Assembly: GCA_913774625.1 (NCBI GenBank)
Contig: CAJYHL010000063.1
Coordinates: forward strand, 62,001 to 126,000
From: an uncultured Acidovorax sp.
GTDB lineage: Bacteria; Pseudomonadota; Gammaproteobacteria; Burkholderiales; Burkholderiaceae_C
Direction of reading: 5' to 3'
Length of the DNA stretch: 64,000 nt
Numbering within the stretch: position 1 is the stretch's first letter; the number at the start of each line of letters is the position of its first letter. Shown here one piece after another: positions 37,556 through 45,666 of the stretch. The notes under the pieces are model-generated. The model saw only the letters and a program-made list of their open reading frames with translations. It did no database searches and was not told where the DNA came from. Both the position numbers and the translations under genes were made by a program.

Positions 37556-39133
37556 ATGAGCACAACGACGCATCCGCACTACGACCTCATCGTCATCGGC
37601 AGTGGCCCGGGAGGCGCCAGCCTGGCGCATCGCCTCGCGCCGACGGGCAAGAGCATTCTCTTGCTGGAGCGGGGGCAGTACCTGCGGCGAGAAGAGGCCA
37701 ACTGGAGCCCGCAAGCCGTGTTCGTCGATGGCCGCTACCAGGCGCGGGAATCCTGGGTGGACCGGGACGGCCACGCTTTTTCGCCCCAGCTGCACTATTG
37801 CGTGGGCGGCAATTCCAAGGTGTATGGCGCGGCGCTGCTGCGGCTGCGCGAGCGGGATTTCGGCGAAGTGCTGCACCATGGCGGCGTGTCGCCAGCCTGG
37901 CCGCTCTCCTATGCCGACTTCGCCCCCTGGTACGACGAGGCGGAGGCTTTGTTCCATGTGCACGGGCTGCGCGGCGACGACCCGCTCGACCCCGGCATTA
38001 CCCCCTACCCGTTCGCGCCCGTGCGCCACGAGCCCAAGATCGCCGAGCTGAGCGAGCGGCTGCGCGGACGGGGCCTGCAGCCCTTCCATCTGCCGCTGGG
38101 CATCCTGCTGGACCAGAAGGAGGATGGCTTCGCCACCCCCACCAGCACCTGCATGCGCTGTTCGTATTTCGACGGCTTTCCCTGCCTGCTCAATGGCAAG
38201 GCCGATGCGCAGGTGATGTGCGTCGATCCGATGCTGCGCGAGCATCCCAACGTCACCCTGCGCACGGGCGCCTACGTGTCGCGGCTGGAAACCGACGCCG
38301 CCGGACGCCGCGTGACGCAGGTGGTGGTGGAGCGCGAGGGCCGGCAGGAGCACTACACCGCCGGCACCGTCGTCGTCGCCTGCGGCGCGCTGTCGTCCGC
38401 CCTGCTGCTGCTGCTGCGGTCGGCCAGCGACAGGCATCCGCAGGGCCTGGCCAACGGGTCCGGCCAGGTGGGGCGCAACTACATGCGGCACGAGATGTCG
38501 ATCGTCATGGCCGTGATGAAGGAGGCGAACGACACCGTCTTCCAGAAGACGCTGGGCATCAGCGACTTCTATTTCGGCAGCGAGGACGAGCCCTATCCGC
38601 TGGGCCTGATCCAGATGTGCGCCACCAGCCATGCGGATCAGATCAAGGGAGAGGCGCCGCTCGCAGGCCTGATGCGGCATCTGCCCGAGATGCCGTTCGA
38701 GCAGTTGGCACGCCACTCCATGGACTTCTGGCTGCAGTCCGAAGACCTTCCGGACCCATCGAACCGCGTCTATTACCGCAACGGACAGGTGCATCTGGAC
38801 GTGCGCGAAACCAACCCCGAGGCGCTGCGGCGCCTGAAGGCCAGGCTCGAACAGGTGCTGTCGGACATCGGCTGGCCGGCCGTGCTGGTGGAGCGCTCGC
38901 TGTATCTAGGCAAGGACATCCCGCTGTCCGGCACTGCGCATCAGGCGGGAACCTGCCGCTTCGGCACCGACCCGGCCACTTCGGTGCTGGACCTCGACTG
39001 CCGGGCGCACGAGCTCGACAACCTCTACATCACCGATGCGAGCTTCTTTCCCAGCATCGGCGCGGTCAATCCGACACTGACCATCATCGCCAACGCGCTG
39101 CGAGTCGCGGACATCCTGAAGGGCCGGCTGTGA
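37556..39133 (+). CDS. GMC-family FAD oxidoreductase
   Basis: 525 aa. An FAD-binding Rossmann motif VIGSGPGGASLAHRLA opens the protein, with ERGQYLRR binding the ribose. The C-terminal GMC domain has GTAHQAGTCRFGTDPATSVLD (catalytic-region His) and LYITDASFFPSIGAVNPTLT (conserved Asn). No signal peptide. A cysteine-rich stretch STCMRCSYFDGFPCL at about 198-212 is notable and typical of a bacterial subgroup of unknown substrate. GCGAGGA precedes the ATG. It stands between tRNA-Ser and the siderophore cluster, with no evident operon partner. Confidence 0.88.
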   Translation: MSTTTHPHYDLIVIGSGPGGASLAHRLAPTGKSILLLERGQYLRREEANWSPQAVFVDGRYQARESWVDRDGHAFSPQLHYCVGGNSKVYGAALLRLRERDFGEVLHHGGVSPAWPLSYADFAPWYDEAEALFHVHGLRGDDPLDPGITPYPFAPVRHEPKIAELSERLRGRGLQPFHLPLGILLDQKEDGFATPTSTCMRCSYFDGFPCLLNGKADAQVMCVDPMLREHPNVTLRTGAYVSRLETDAAGRRVTQVVVEREGRQEHYTAGTVVVACGALSSALLLLLRSASDRHPQGLANGSGQVGRNYMRHEMSIVMAVMKEANDTVFQKTLGISDFYFGSEDEPYPLGLIQMCATSHADQIKGEAPLAGLMRHLPEMPFEQLARHSMDFWLQSEDLPDPSNRVYYRNGQVHLDVRETNPEALRRLKARLEQVLSDIGWPAVLVERSLYLGKDIPLSGTAHQAGTCRFGTDPATSVLDLDCRAHELDNLYITDASFFPSIGAVNPTLTIIANALRVADILKGRL

Positions 39134-39262
39134 CCGGGCCCCAAAGGGCGGCCCTGGCCACGGTGCATTTCACTCATATATCCGAAGGCAGGGCGACTTC
39201 TGGCACGCCCCTATGGCGAGGGCCTTGCGCCATGCATGTCATTTGCCCGGATGTCCGACGCA

Positions 39263-40072
39263 TCACGCCAGCACCGTCCAAGCCCCGTCGATACGCAGAG
39301 CTCGGCTGGACGCGCAGGACCAGGCGATCGCCGCCGCATACCCCGGTGCCGCAGACACGCTGCAGACCTGCATAGGCCCGGACGGCAGCGGGCTGGCCAG
39401 CCGCACGTCCAGCGACACGGGGCCCGCAGCAGCCATCCGGCCCAGGGCACTCCGGCGCACGGAGACAGCCTGGAGGTGTTGCGCCACCCCCAGCCCCAGG
39501 CACTTGAGCACGGCTTCCTTCGCCGTCCAGCGCGCCATGAAGTCCAACCGCTCCTGCGGCGGCGTCGCCCTTTCATCGGGAGAAAGCACCAGCGCCTCCA
39601 TCGCCGTCATGTCTTCGGCATGCGGCGCAGCCGCGCCATCGCTGGCCGCGGCATGGCGTTCGATATCGACGCCCACCGCGATGCCTTGATCCGCCAGCGC
39701 GATCAAGGCACAGGCTCCGGCATGGGAGACATTGAAGTCCAGGCCGGGCGCCCCCACCAGCCCGGGGCGCCCCCTGGGCCCCGTGGCCAGCACGACGTCC
39801 TGCGCCGCGGCGCCGATGCGCGCGCCCAGCAGGCGGCGCAGCGCGGCGCGCGTGCATACCGAACGCACGACGTCCGCCGGCTGGCGGAGGCGCCTCGCGC
39901 GCGTTGCCTCGGCGGGCGCGAGGACGGTCCAGTCCTGCTCGGGAGGCGGCTGGTCGAGGCGCAGCGCCAGCATCCACAGCTGGATGGCCGCCGGCCAGCG
40001 GCCTTGGGCGGGAATGGCGCGCAGCGGCACGCCCTGCCCCTCAGGCACCGCCCTGTCCATCGATTCATTCAC
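39263..40072 (-). CDS. Sfp-type 4'-phosphopantetheinyl transferase
   Basis: 269 aa. Transfers phosphopantetheine from CoA to the Ser of PCP domains, converting the NRPS to its active form. Motifs: LDFNVSHAGACALIAL, AVGVDIERH (Mg-binding D and E) and FMARWTAKEAVLKCLG (W/KEA motif). A GCGAGGTGA ribosome site lies before the ATG; ATG five codons in is an alternative. It starts five bases after the ornithine hydroxylase stop, so it belongs to the siderophore operon. It very likely acts on the NRPS proteins encoded to the right. Confidence 0.93.
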   Translation of the reverse strand: MNESMDRAVPEGQGVPLRAIPAQGRWPAAIQLWMLALRLDQPPPEQDWTVLAPAEATRARRLRQPADVVRSVCTRAALRRLLGARIGAAAQDVVLATGPRGRPGLVGAPGLDFNVSHAGACALIALADQGIAVGVDIERHAAASDGAAAPHAEDMTAMEALVLSPDERATPPQERLDFMARWTAKEAVLKCLGLGVAQHLQAVSVRRSALGRMAAAGPVSLDVRLASPLPSGPMQVCSVSAAPGYAAAIAWSCASSRALRIDGAWTVLA

Positions 40073-40077
40073 CTCGC

Positions 40078-41442
40078 TCAGGCGCAGAGCGAGGCCTTCT
40101 CGGGCGCGGAGCGGCTGGCCGCCGGGGACCGCTTCGCTGCGGCCGGTGCGGTGGCGTTGCCGTCCGCCGGCTGCTGCGGCTGCTGCAGCGACGAGGCGAT
40201 CGCGCGGCCGATCTCGCCGCTGCGCACGGCCGTGACCGACAGCAGCGTATCGCTGAGCCCGTGGCTGTCCTCGCAGGCTCCCTGCAGGAAGATGCCGGGC
40301 TCGAAGCCGGGGGCCGCCTCCACGCGGTAGTGGCGGTCCACCGTGAGGTCTCCCAGATGGCGGGCCAGCGGGGCGAGCAGCTGGCGGTGCGAGACGCGCT
40401 CGTAGCCTGTGGCGAGCACGGCCGCGTCGTAGCGCTCTTCGCGCTGCAGCCCGGAGTCCCCGTCGCGCAGGGTGAAATGGATGCCCGAGGCATCGGCGCG
40501 GGCCGCTATCACCTCGTGCTGGCGCAGCATGCGCAGGCGCTCGCCTGCGGCCACGCGCTGCTCGTAGAACACCTTGAACACCTGCTGGATCAGCTCCAGG
40601 TCGGCCACTGCGTAGTTGGTGTGGGCGTATTCGCGCAGCAGGGCCTCGCGCTGGGCGCAGGAACAGCCGAACATGTAGTCGGTGAAATCGGCGTTGAACA
40701 CTTCGTTGACGAAGGGACTGTCGTCCGCAGGCCGGATGGCCCGGGCGCGCATCACCCAGTCCACTTCTTGCACCTGGGGGCGGCCCTGCAGGTCCATGAA
40801 GATCTCGGCGGCGCTCTGGCCGGCGCCGATCACCGCGATGCGGCGCGCGTCGCCGCAGCGAGCGATGTCGCGCAGATAGGTGCTGGAGTGGAACACGCGC
40901 GCATCGCCGCGCAGGCCGCGGAAGACGTCCGGAATGCGGGCGCTGCCGCCCACGCTCACGATCAGGTTGCGCGCCAGGCGTTCCTGCACGGCGCCGGCCG
41001 CATCGCGCGAGCGCACGCGCACGGCGCGCACGCTGCCGTCAGGCCGCGTTTCCGGCAGCACCTCGAACACGTCTTCGCCGTAGGCGCAGCGATCGCCGAA
41101 ATGGCCTGCGGCCCAGCGCAGGTAGTCGTTGAATTCCTGGCGGCTGGGGTAGAAGCTCTTCAGGTTGATGAAGTCGGGCAGCCGGCCCTGCTCTTGCAGA
41201 TAGTTGAGGAAGGTGAAGCGGCTGCGCGGATTGCGCAGCGTGGCGAGATCCTTGAGGAAGGAAATCTGCATGTGCGACTGCTGCAGCAGCATGTGCGGAT
41301 GCCAGGCGAAGCCGGCCTGCCGCTCGATGAAGAGCGGCGCCACGGCGCGGCCATGGGCCTCGCCCTGCTCCTGCAGCGCGATGGCCAGCGCCACGTTGGA
41401 TGGGCCGAAGCCGATGCCGATCAGGTCATGGATGGTTTGCAT
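40078..41442 (-). CDS. L-ornithine N5-monooxygenase (PvdA/SidA family)
   Basis: 454 aa. FAD- and NADPH-dependent hydroxylation of the ornithine side chain, first step to the hydroxamate ligands. FAD motif GIGFGPSNVALAIALQEQ at about 9-26, substrate region HMQISFLKDLATLRNPRS, NADPH motif IAVIGAGQSAAEIFMDLQ, and the C-terminal ATGYE. AAGGAG precedes the ATG. The final ~30 residues (QPADGNATAPAAAKRSP) are low complexity. Middle gene of the leftward exporter-hydroxylase-PPTase block. Lysine hydroxylase is less likely because the NRPS and formyltransferase point to ornithine. Confidence 0.93.
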   Translation of the reverse strand: MQTIHDLIGIGFGPSNVALAIALQEQGEAHGRAVAPLFIERQAGFAWHPHMLLQQSHMQISFLKDLATLRNPRSRFTFLNYLQEQGRLPDFINLKSFYPSRQEFNDYLRWAAGHFGDRCAYGEDVFEVLPETRPDGSVRAVRVRSRDAAGAVQERLARNLIVSVGGSARIPDVFRGLRGDARVFHSSTYLRDIARCGDARRIAVIGAGQSAAEIFMDLQGRPQVQEVDWVMRARAIRPADDSPFVNEVFNADFTDYMFGCSCAQREALLREYAHTNYAVADLELIQQVFKVFYEQRVAAGERLRMLRQHEVIAARADASGIHFTLRDGDSGLQREERYDAAVLATGYERVSHRQLLAPLARHLGDLTVDRHYRVEAAPGFEPGIFLQGACEDSHGLSDTLLSVTAVRSGEIGRAIASSLQQPQQPADGNATAPAAAKRSPAASRSAPEKASLCA

Positions 41443-41555
41443 GCGATGACAGCTCCTTGGGCTGGTTGAAAGGTGGAAAAAGGGAAGGCCACAGACACAG
41501 GCACAGGCCATGCGGACGGCACGTTCGCCCCGGGGCTTCGCCAGCCGCGCGCCCC

Positions 41556-41583
41556 GGCTTCGACAAGCTCGGCCCGAACGGAC
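41556..41583. repeat. Dispersed 28-bp repeat, copy B (reverse orientation)
   Basis: GGCTTCGACAAGC...CCGAACGGAC, the reverse complement form of the copy at 28589-28616. It lies between the exporter stop and the hydroxylase start. Confidence 0.7.
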
Positions 41584-41614
41584 TCTGCGGGGCGGACTGG
41601 CAAGCCGCGCCTGC

Positions 41615-43336
41615 TCAGGCGGCCAGGCCCTGCAGGTCCGCACGGCTGCGGATGCCGGCGATGCGGCCCGCCTGCATGGTGATGACCCGGTCGGCCAGGT
41701 GGAAGTAGCGGTCGTCGTGCGAGATGACCACCAGCAGATGGCCCTTGGCGCGCAGCTCGGGCAGCAGCTCGGTGTAGAAGAGATGGCGGAAGGCCGGGTC
41801 CTGGTCGGCGGCCCATTCGTCGAACACCATGACCGGGCGGCCCTCCAGATAGGCATGCACCAGCGCCAGGCGCTTGCGCTGGCCGGTGGAGAGATCGAGC
41901 GTGCTGAAGGAGCCGTCCTGGACGCTGACCTTGTGGTCGATCTCCAGCCGCTTCAGGTAGGGCAGCGCGGCCTGGGGCAGCGATGCCTTGCCTTCGCTGC
42001 CGGGGCCGCCGCCCACCAGGTCCTCGAACAGATAGAAATCCGAGAACACGGTGGTGAAGAGCTGGCGGTAGTCGTCGCGCGCCTCGGGCCCCACGGGCTG
42101 GCCGTCGCGCAGCACCTCGCCTTCCTGCGGCGCGTAGAGGCCCAGCAGCAGCTTGATGAGCGTGGTCTTGCCGGAACCGTTGTCGCCCACGATGAAGACC
42201 ATCTCGCCGCGCCGCAGCTCCAGGTCGATGGGGCCCAGCACGAAGGGCGCGGCGGCGTCGGCGCCCTCGGCCGGGGCGAAGGCATAGCGCACGCCGCGCA
42301 GCGCGATGCCGCTCTGCAGCGTGGCCGGACCCTCGGGCTGCTCCAGGTGCAGGTGCGGCTCGGGCGTGGCGAAGCGCGCCGACAGATCGGCGATGCGCTG
42401 GAAGGCCACGCGCGCGCGCCCCACGCTGGGCAGCACGTTGGCGATGGTGTCGATCGGCCCCTTGAGGAAGAGCAGCACCAGCACGAAGCCGCTGAGCACG
42501 GCCGGGTCGGTGTTGCGCCATGCAGCCCAGCCCAGGATCACGGCGATCAGCAGGAAGAACAGTGCCGAGCCAAAGGCGTTGGCGATCACGTAGAGATTGA
42601 TGGCGCGGCCGTTGACGTTGCGGATCAGGTCCACGATGCGCTCGATCTGCCCGCCCATCATCTGCGAGCGGCGCGCACGGTGCATGCGCAGCTCCTTGGC
42701 GCCCTCGCTGATCGAGCGGTAGGCCTTGTGCAGCTGGTCCTCGTGCTCGCGGGCCTTCCAGAAGCCGGTTTCGGCGCGGGCCTGCGCGGCGATCTGCACG
42801 GTGGCGCCGATGGCCAGCATGATCACCAGCAGCACGAAGAGCGCGGGCGACAGCAGGGCCAGATAGGCCAGGCAGCCCAGCATCACCGCCGACGCGATCA
42901 GCATGGACGACAGCACGAAGGCCACGTCGCTAATCATGTCCACGTCCTGCGACAGCACCGGCATCAGGCGGTGGGTGCGGTAGCGCTCCAGCGCGTCGAT
43001 GGGCGCGGCCAGGATCTTCTGCGCCAGGCTCTTGCGCACCTGCGCCACCAGCCGCTGGCCCACGTAGTTGGACGACACGTCCGACGCCATGCGCCCGAAG
43101 AGGGCCAGCCCGCACAGCGCGATGAAGGTCATCAGGAGGCCACCCGACATGCCGCCCGGCTGGTTCAGCACCTGGTTGATGGTGCGCAGCAGCGCCACCG
43201 TGGCAGCGCCCGCCGCCACGCCCGTGACGGCCGAAAGCGCCAGCCACGGCGCGAAAGGCCTGAGCAGGTGGCCGATCTCTCCGGCGGGGCTGCGCGTTCG
43301 GGCGGCGGGACGGGCGGTGGAAGCGGATGGCTGCAT
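41615..43336 (-). CDS. Cyclic-peptide/siderophore ABC exporter (PvdE/SyrD type), fused permease-ATPase
   Basis: 573 aa from this start (PvdE 549). Six-helix membrane domain (about 30-310), then ATPase with Walker A FIVGDNGSGKTTLIKLLLG, signature LSTGQRKRLALVHAYL and Walker B VMVFDEWAADQDP, where DEWAADQDP is characteristic of the PvdE family. PvdE moves the peptide precursor to the periplasm. Start is uncertain: GTG 43459 and ATG 43381 are in frame, and none has a good ribosome site. It is divergent from the formyltransferase gene and probably heads the exporter-hydroxylase-PPTase operon. Confidence 0.92.
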   Translation of the reverse strand: MQPSASTARPAARTRSPAGEIGHLLRPFAPWLALSAVTGVAAGAATVALLRTINQVLNQPGGMSGGLLMTFIALCGLALFGRMASDVSSNYVGQRLVAQVRKSLAQKILAAPIDALERYRTHRLMPVLSQDVDMISDVAFVLSSMLIASAVMLGCLAYLALLSPALFVLLVIMLAIGATVQIAAQARAETGFWKAREHEDQLHKAYRSISEGAKELRMHRARRSQMMGGQIERIVDLIRNVNGRAINLYVIANAFGSALFFLLIAVILGWAAWRNTDPAVLSGFVLVLLFLKGPIDTIANVLPSVGRARVAFQRIADLSARFATPEPHLHLEQPEGPATLQSGIALRGVRYAFAPAEGADAAAPFVLGPIDLELRRGEMVFIVGDNGSGKTTLIKLLLGLYAPQEGEVLRDGQPVGPEARDDYRQLFTTVFSDFYLFEDLVGGGPGSEGKASLPQAALPYLKRLEIDHKVSVQDGSFSTLDLSTGQRKRLALVHAYLEGRPVMVFDEWAADQDPAFRHLFYTELLPELRAKGHLLVVISHDDRYFHLADRVITMQAGRIAGIRSRADLQGLAA

Positions 43337-43687
43337 GGGAAGGATCGACTCTTTCGCGCCCGCTGGGGGCGATGGCTGCATGGGCCGGCCCCGGCACCGG
43401 GACAGGCCGGCGCTTGGGGCAGGACGAGGACGCCCAGGGGGCAGGCAAGGCCCCTGCACGGGACCGCTGCTGCATTGACGGACCAGGGCCGCCGCTGTTC
43501 ACGGCCCCGCGCTGCCGCCCCGCCGCCGCCCCGCCGCCGCCCCTTCGCGCGCGGACGCGTGAACAGGTACGTGAACAGATGCCGCGCTGTTTCGTCTTGT
43601 ATCAAGTCGCACTCATCACGAGGCGACTCCGGGCCCGCGATGCCTTCGCCGAAGCGAAGGGAGCGGGTCCGGAGCCGCCCCCAACCC
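43337..43687. promoter_or_regulatory. Divergent control region between the two siderophore blocks
   Basis: 351 bases with no convincing gene. CGTGAACAG occurs at 43558-43566 and 43570-43578 (12 bases apart) and inverted at 43495-43503. Between them lies a CG-only tandem of CGCCGCCGCCC (43521-43542). The less GC-rich stretch 43575-43625 is the likely promoter for the rightward genes. No convincing Fur box was found here. Confidence 0.5.
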
Positions 43688-44530
43688 ATGCCCAAGGCCA
43701 AGCTCGTCTATATCCTTTCGCTACGCAATGCCGCCGCCGACAAGGCCGGCCAGCACGTGGACTACCGTGGCGCCCGGCGCTACATGAAATCGCCGCTCGA
43801 ATATCTGGCCGAAGCGCTGGACCAGTCGCCCCTGGGCGACGACTACGCGCTGCAGGGCATCGTCTATGACGACGACCCCGGCTCGCCGCGCGACCAGGCC
43901 GCCCTGGCCGACTACGGCTTCGCCTGGGAGCCCGGCCGGCCCTGGATCTTCCCGCCCGGGCTGGGCACGCAGGGCCGCCTGCTGCGCGATCTGCTGCACC
44001 CCGTTCCCTCAACCTACCGCCGGCTGGCGCTCGATGCGCCCGAGCGCCCCGCCGCCAAGCAGGCGTATGAAGCCGTCCTGCAGGACAAGCTGCTCGCCCT
44101 GGAGGCCGATGTGGTCGTGCTCGACGGCCTGCTCGTCATCCTCGACGCCCTGGTGCGGCCCGGCGCGCGCTTCGAGCGCCGCATCGTCAACATCCACCCC
44201 GGCATCACGCGCACCGAATCGCCCTACCGCCGGCGCGGCGCCCACGCGACGCTGGACGCGCTCTACGGCGCCCGCGGCCAGCGGGTCACCGACTGGAACA
44301 CGCTGCGCACGGAACCCGCGCCGCGCGTGGAGCGGACCGGCGCATCGCTGCACTACGTGGACAACGGCATCGATTCCGGCGAGGTGATCTTCGACGTGCT
44401 GGGCACGGACATAGCGCCCGACGACACCATCCTGGAGCTGCGCTGGAACAACTTCCAGCAGAGCCTCTTCCCCGCCCTGCACCAGGGCCTGGCGCTGCTG
44501 GCGCCGCACGTGCGCCGGGGTACGCCATGA
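43688..44530 (+). CDS. N5-hydroxyornithine formyltransferase (PvdF-like)
   Basis: 280 aa, same size as PvdF. Uses formyl-tetrahydrofolate to formylate N5-hydroxyornithine, making a hydroxamate. The formyltransferase core has RRIVNIHPGITRTESPYRRR (catalytic Asn/His) and LHYVDNGIDSGEVIFD (catalytic Asp). The N-terminal part LVYILSLRNAAADKAGQHVDY is typical of the PvdF group. No strong ribosome site at 43688; an ATG at 43640 would add 16 residues. Its stop overlaps the start of the acetyltransferase by four bases (ATGA). Confidence 0.9.
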   Translation: MPKAKLVYILSLRNAAADKAGQHVDYRGARRYMKSPLEYLAEALDQSPLGDDYALQGIVYDDDPGSPRDQAALADYGFAWEPGRPWIFPPGLGTQGRLLRDLLHPVPSTYRRLALDAPERPAAKQAYEAVLQDKLLALEADVVVLDGLLVILDALVRPGARFERRIVNIHPGITRTESPYRRRGAHATLDALYGARGQRVTDWNTLRTEPAPRVERTGASLHYVDNGIDSGEVIFDVLGTDIAPDDTILELRWNNFQQSLFPALHQGLALLAPHVRRGTP

Positions 44531-45630
44531 GCCGGCCGACCACGCCCCGGTTCGTGGCCTATCCCGATGGCCGCGCGCATGAAGTGACGTCCCTGGACAC
44601 TCATGCAGACCTGCTGCAGGTGCGTTCGGCCGGCGACGACGCAGCAGCTTCGCTCTGGCGCCTGCAGATGCCCAGCCAGCGGCCCATGGCGCTCGCGCAG
44701 ATCGAGGGCGAGCGCACCGGCGCGCAAGCCGAGCGCCACGCACTGGCCGCGCTGCAGGCCGCCTTCGATCGCCAGCCCGGCCGCCGCTCCCTCGTGCTGG
44801 ACGAGGCCGGACGCTTCCCCGCCCTGGCGCACTGCGGCGTGCTGCTGCCCGACGCCGATTCCGACGCCGAGTCCCCGGGCAGGCTGCGCGCATGGCGCGA
44901 CACGCTCTGGCAGCAGCCGCGCCTGTGGCTGCCCGAAGTCCCGCCGCCCATGGCGCTGCGCCTCGCGCTCACCGACGGCAAGCGCCATCCCGTGCGGCCA
45001 CCGAAGCCGCAGGGCCTGCTCTACCAGCGCTACGTGCCCTGGGTAGGCAAGACCTTCACCTTCCGCAGCTTCGACCGCGAACGCGACCTGCCCCTCTTCC
45101 ACCGCTGGATGAACGATCCCGACGTGGCCCACGTCTGGGAAGAGTCCGGCGACCTGCAGAAGCACCGCGACTACATCGCCGGCATCGAGCGCGACCCGCA
45201 CATGCATTCGATGATCGCGAGCTTCGACGGCGAGCCCTTCGCCTACTTCGAGATCTACTGGGCCAAGGAAAGCCGCATCGCGCCCTTCTACGACGTCCAC
45301 GACTACGACCGCGGCTGGCATGTGCTGGTGGGCGAGCCCGCCTTCCGCGGCCGGGCCTTCGCCACCGCCTGGCTCACCTCCATCTCGCACTACATCTTCC
45401 TCAGCGACGCGCGCACCGGCCGCGCCATGGGAGAGCCGCGCATCGACCACCTGCAGCAGATCCGCAACCTGGACAAGTCGGGCTACGCCAAGGTCAAGGA
45501 ATTCGACCTGCCGCACAAGCGCGCGCTGCTCGTGGCGATGCTGCGCGAACGCTACTTCACCGACGCCCTCTGGCTGCCGCGCGACGACGCAGCGCCCGTG
45601 TCCGGCCAGCCGCTGGCCCGGGCGCTCTGA
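44527..45630 (+). CDS. GNAT acetyltransferase of the IucB/siderophore hydroxamate family
   Basis: 367 aa. Acetylates an N-hydroxylated side-chain amine (hydroxylysine in aerobactin) using acetyl-CoA. The N-terminal ~170 residues are a variable domain; the GNAT domain runs from FTFRSFDRERDLPLFHRWMN to the end, with HVWEESGDLQKHRDYI, EPFAYFEIYWAKESRIAPFY and YDRGWHVLVGE, all family signatures. Overlaps the formyltransferase by ATGA and is followed 36 bases later by the receptor. With a formyltransferase alongside, two different acyl caps on hydroxyornithine are possible; another role is substrate shared with ornithine acylation. Confidence 0.9.
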   Translation: MSRPTTPRFVAYPDGRAHEVTSLDTHADLLQVRSAGDDAAASLWRLQMPSQRPMALAQIEGERTGAQAERHALAALQAAFDRQPGRRSLVLDEAGRFPALAHCGVLLPDADSDAESPGRLRAWRDTLWQQPRLWLPEVPPPMALRLALTDGKRHPVRPPKPQGLLYQRYVPWVGKTFTFRSFDRERDLPLFHRWMNDPDVAHVWEESGDLQKHRDYIAGIERDPHMHSMIASFDGEPFAYFEIYWAKESRIAPFYDVHDYDRGWHVLVGEPAFRGRAFATAWLTSISHYIFLSDARTGRAMGEPRIDHLQQIRNLDKSGYAKVKEFDLPHKRALLVAMLRERYFTDALWLPRDDAAPVSGQPLARAL

Positions 45631-45666
45631 CCCCTTCCTTTTTTTTCAACTCAAGAGACCATCGAC

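Noticed and set aside
43521-43542. CGCCGCCGCCC tandem as a functional element
   Set aside because: Only two copies of simple GC-rich sequence; more likely slippage than a site.
41510-43640. Long plus-strand frame joined to the formyltransferase (about 1000 codons)
   Set aside because: Everything before about 43640 is antisense to the ABC exporter and has no recognisable motif; only the last 280 codons are the formyltransferase.
43500-43690. Fur box at the siderophore divergent promoter
   Set aside because: TGTATCAAGTCGCACTCATCA has some dyad character but fits the Fur consensus poorly; not reported as a site.
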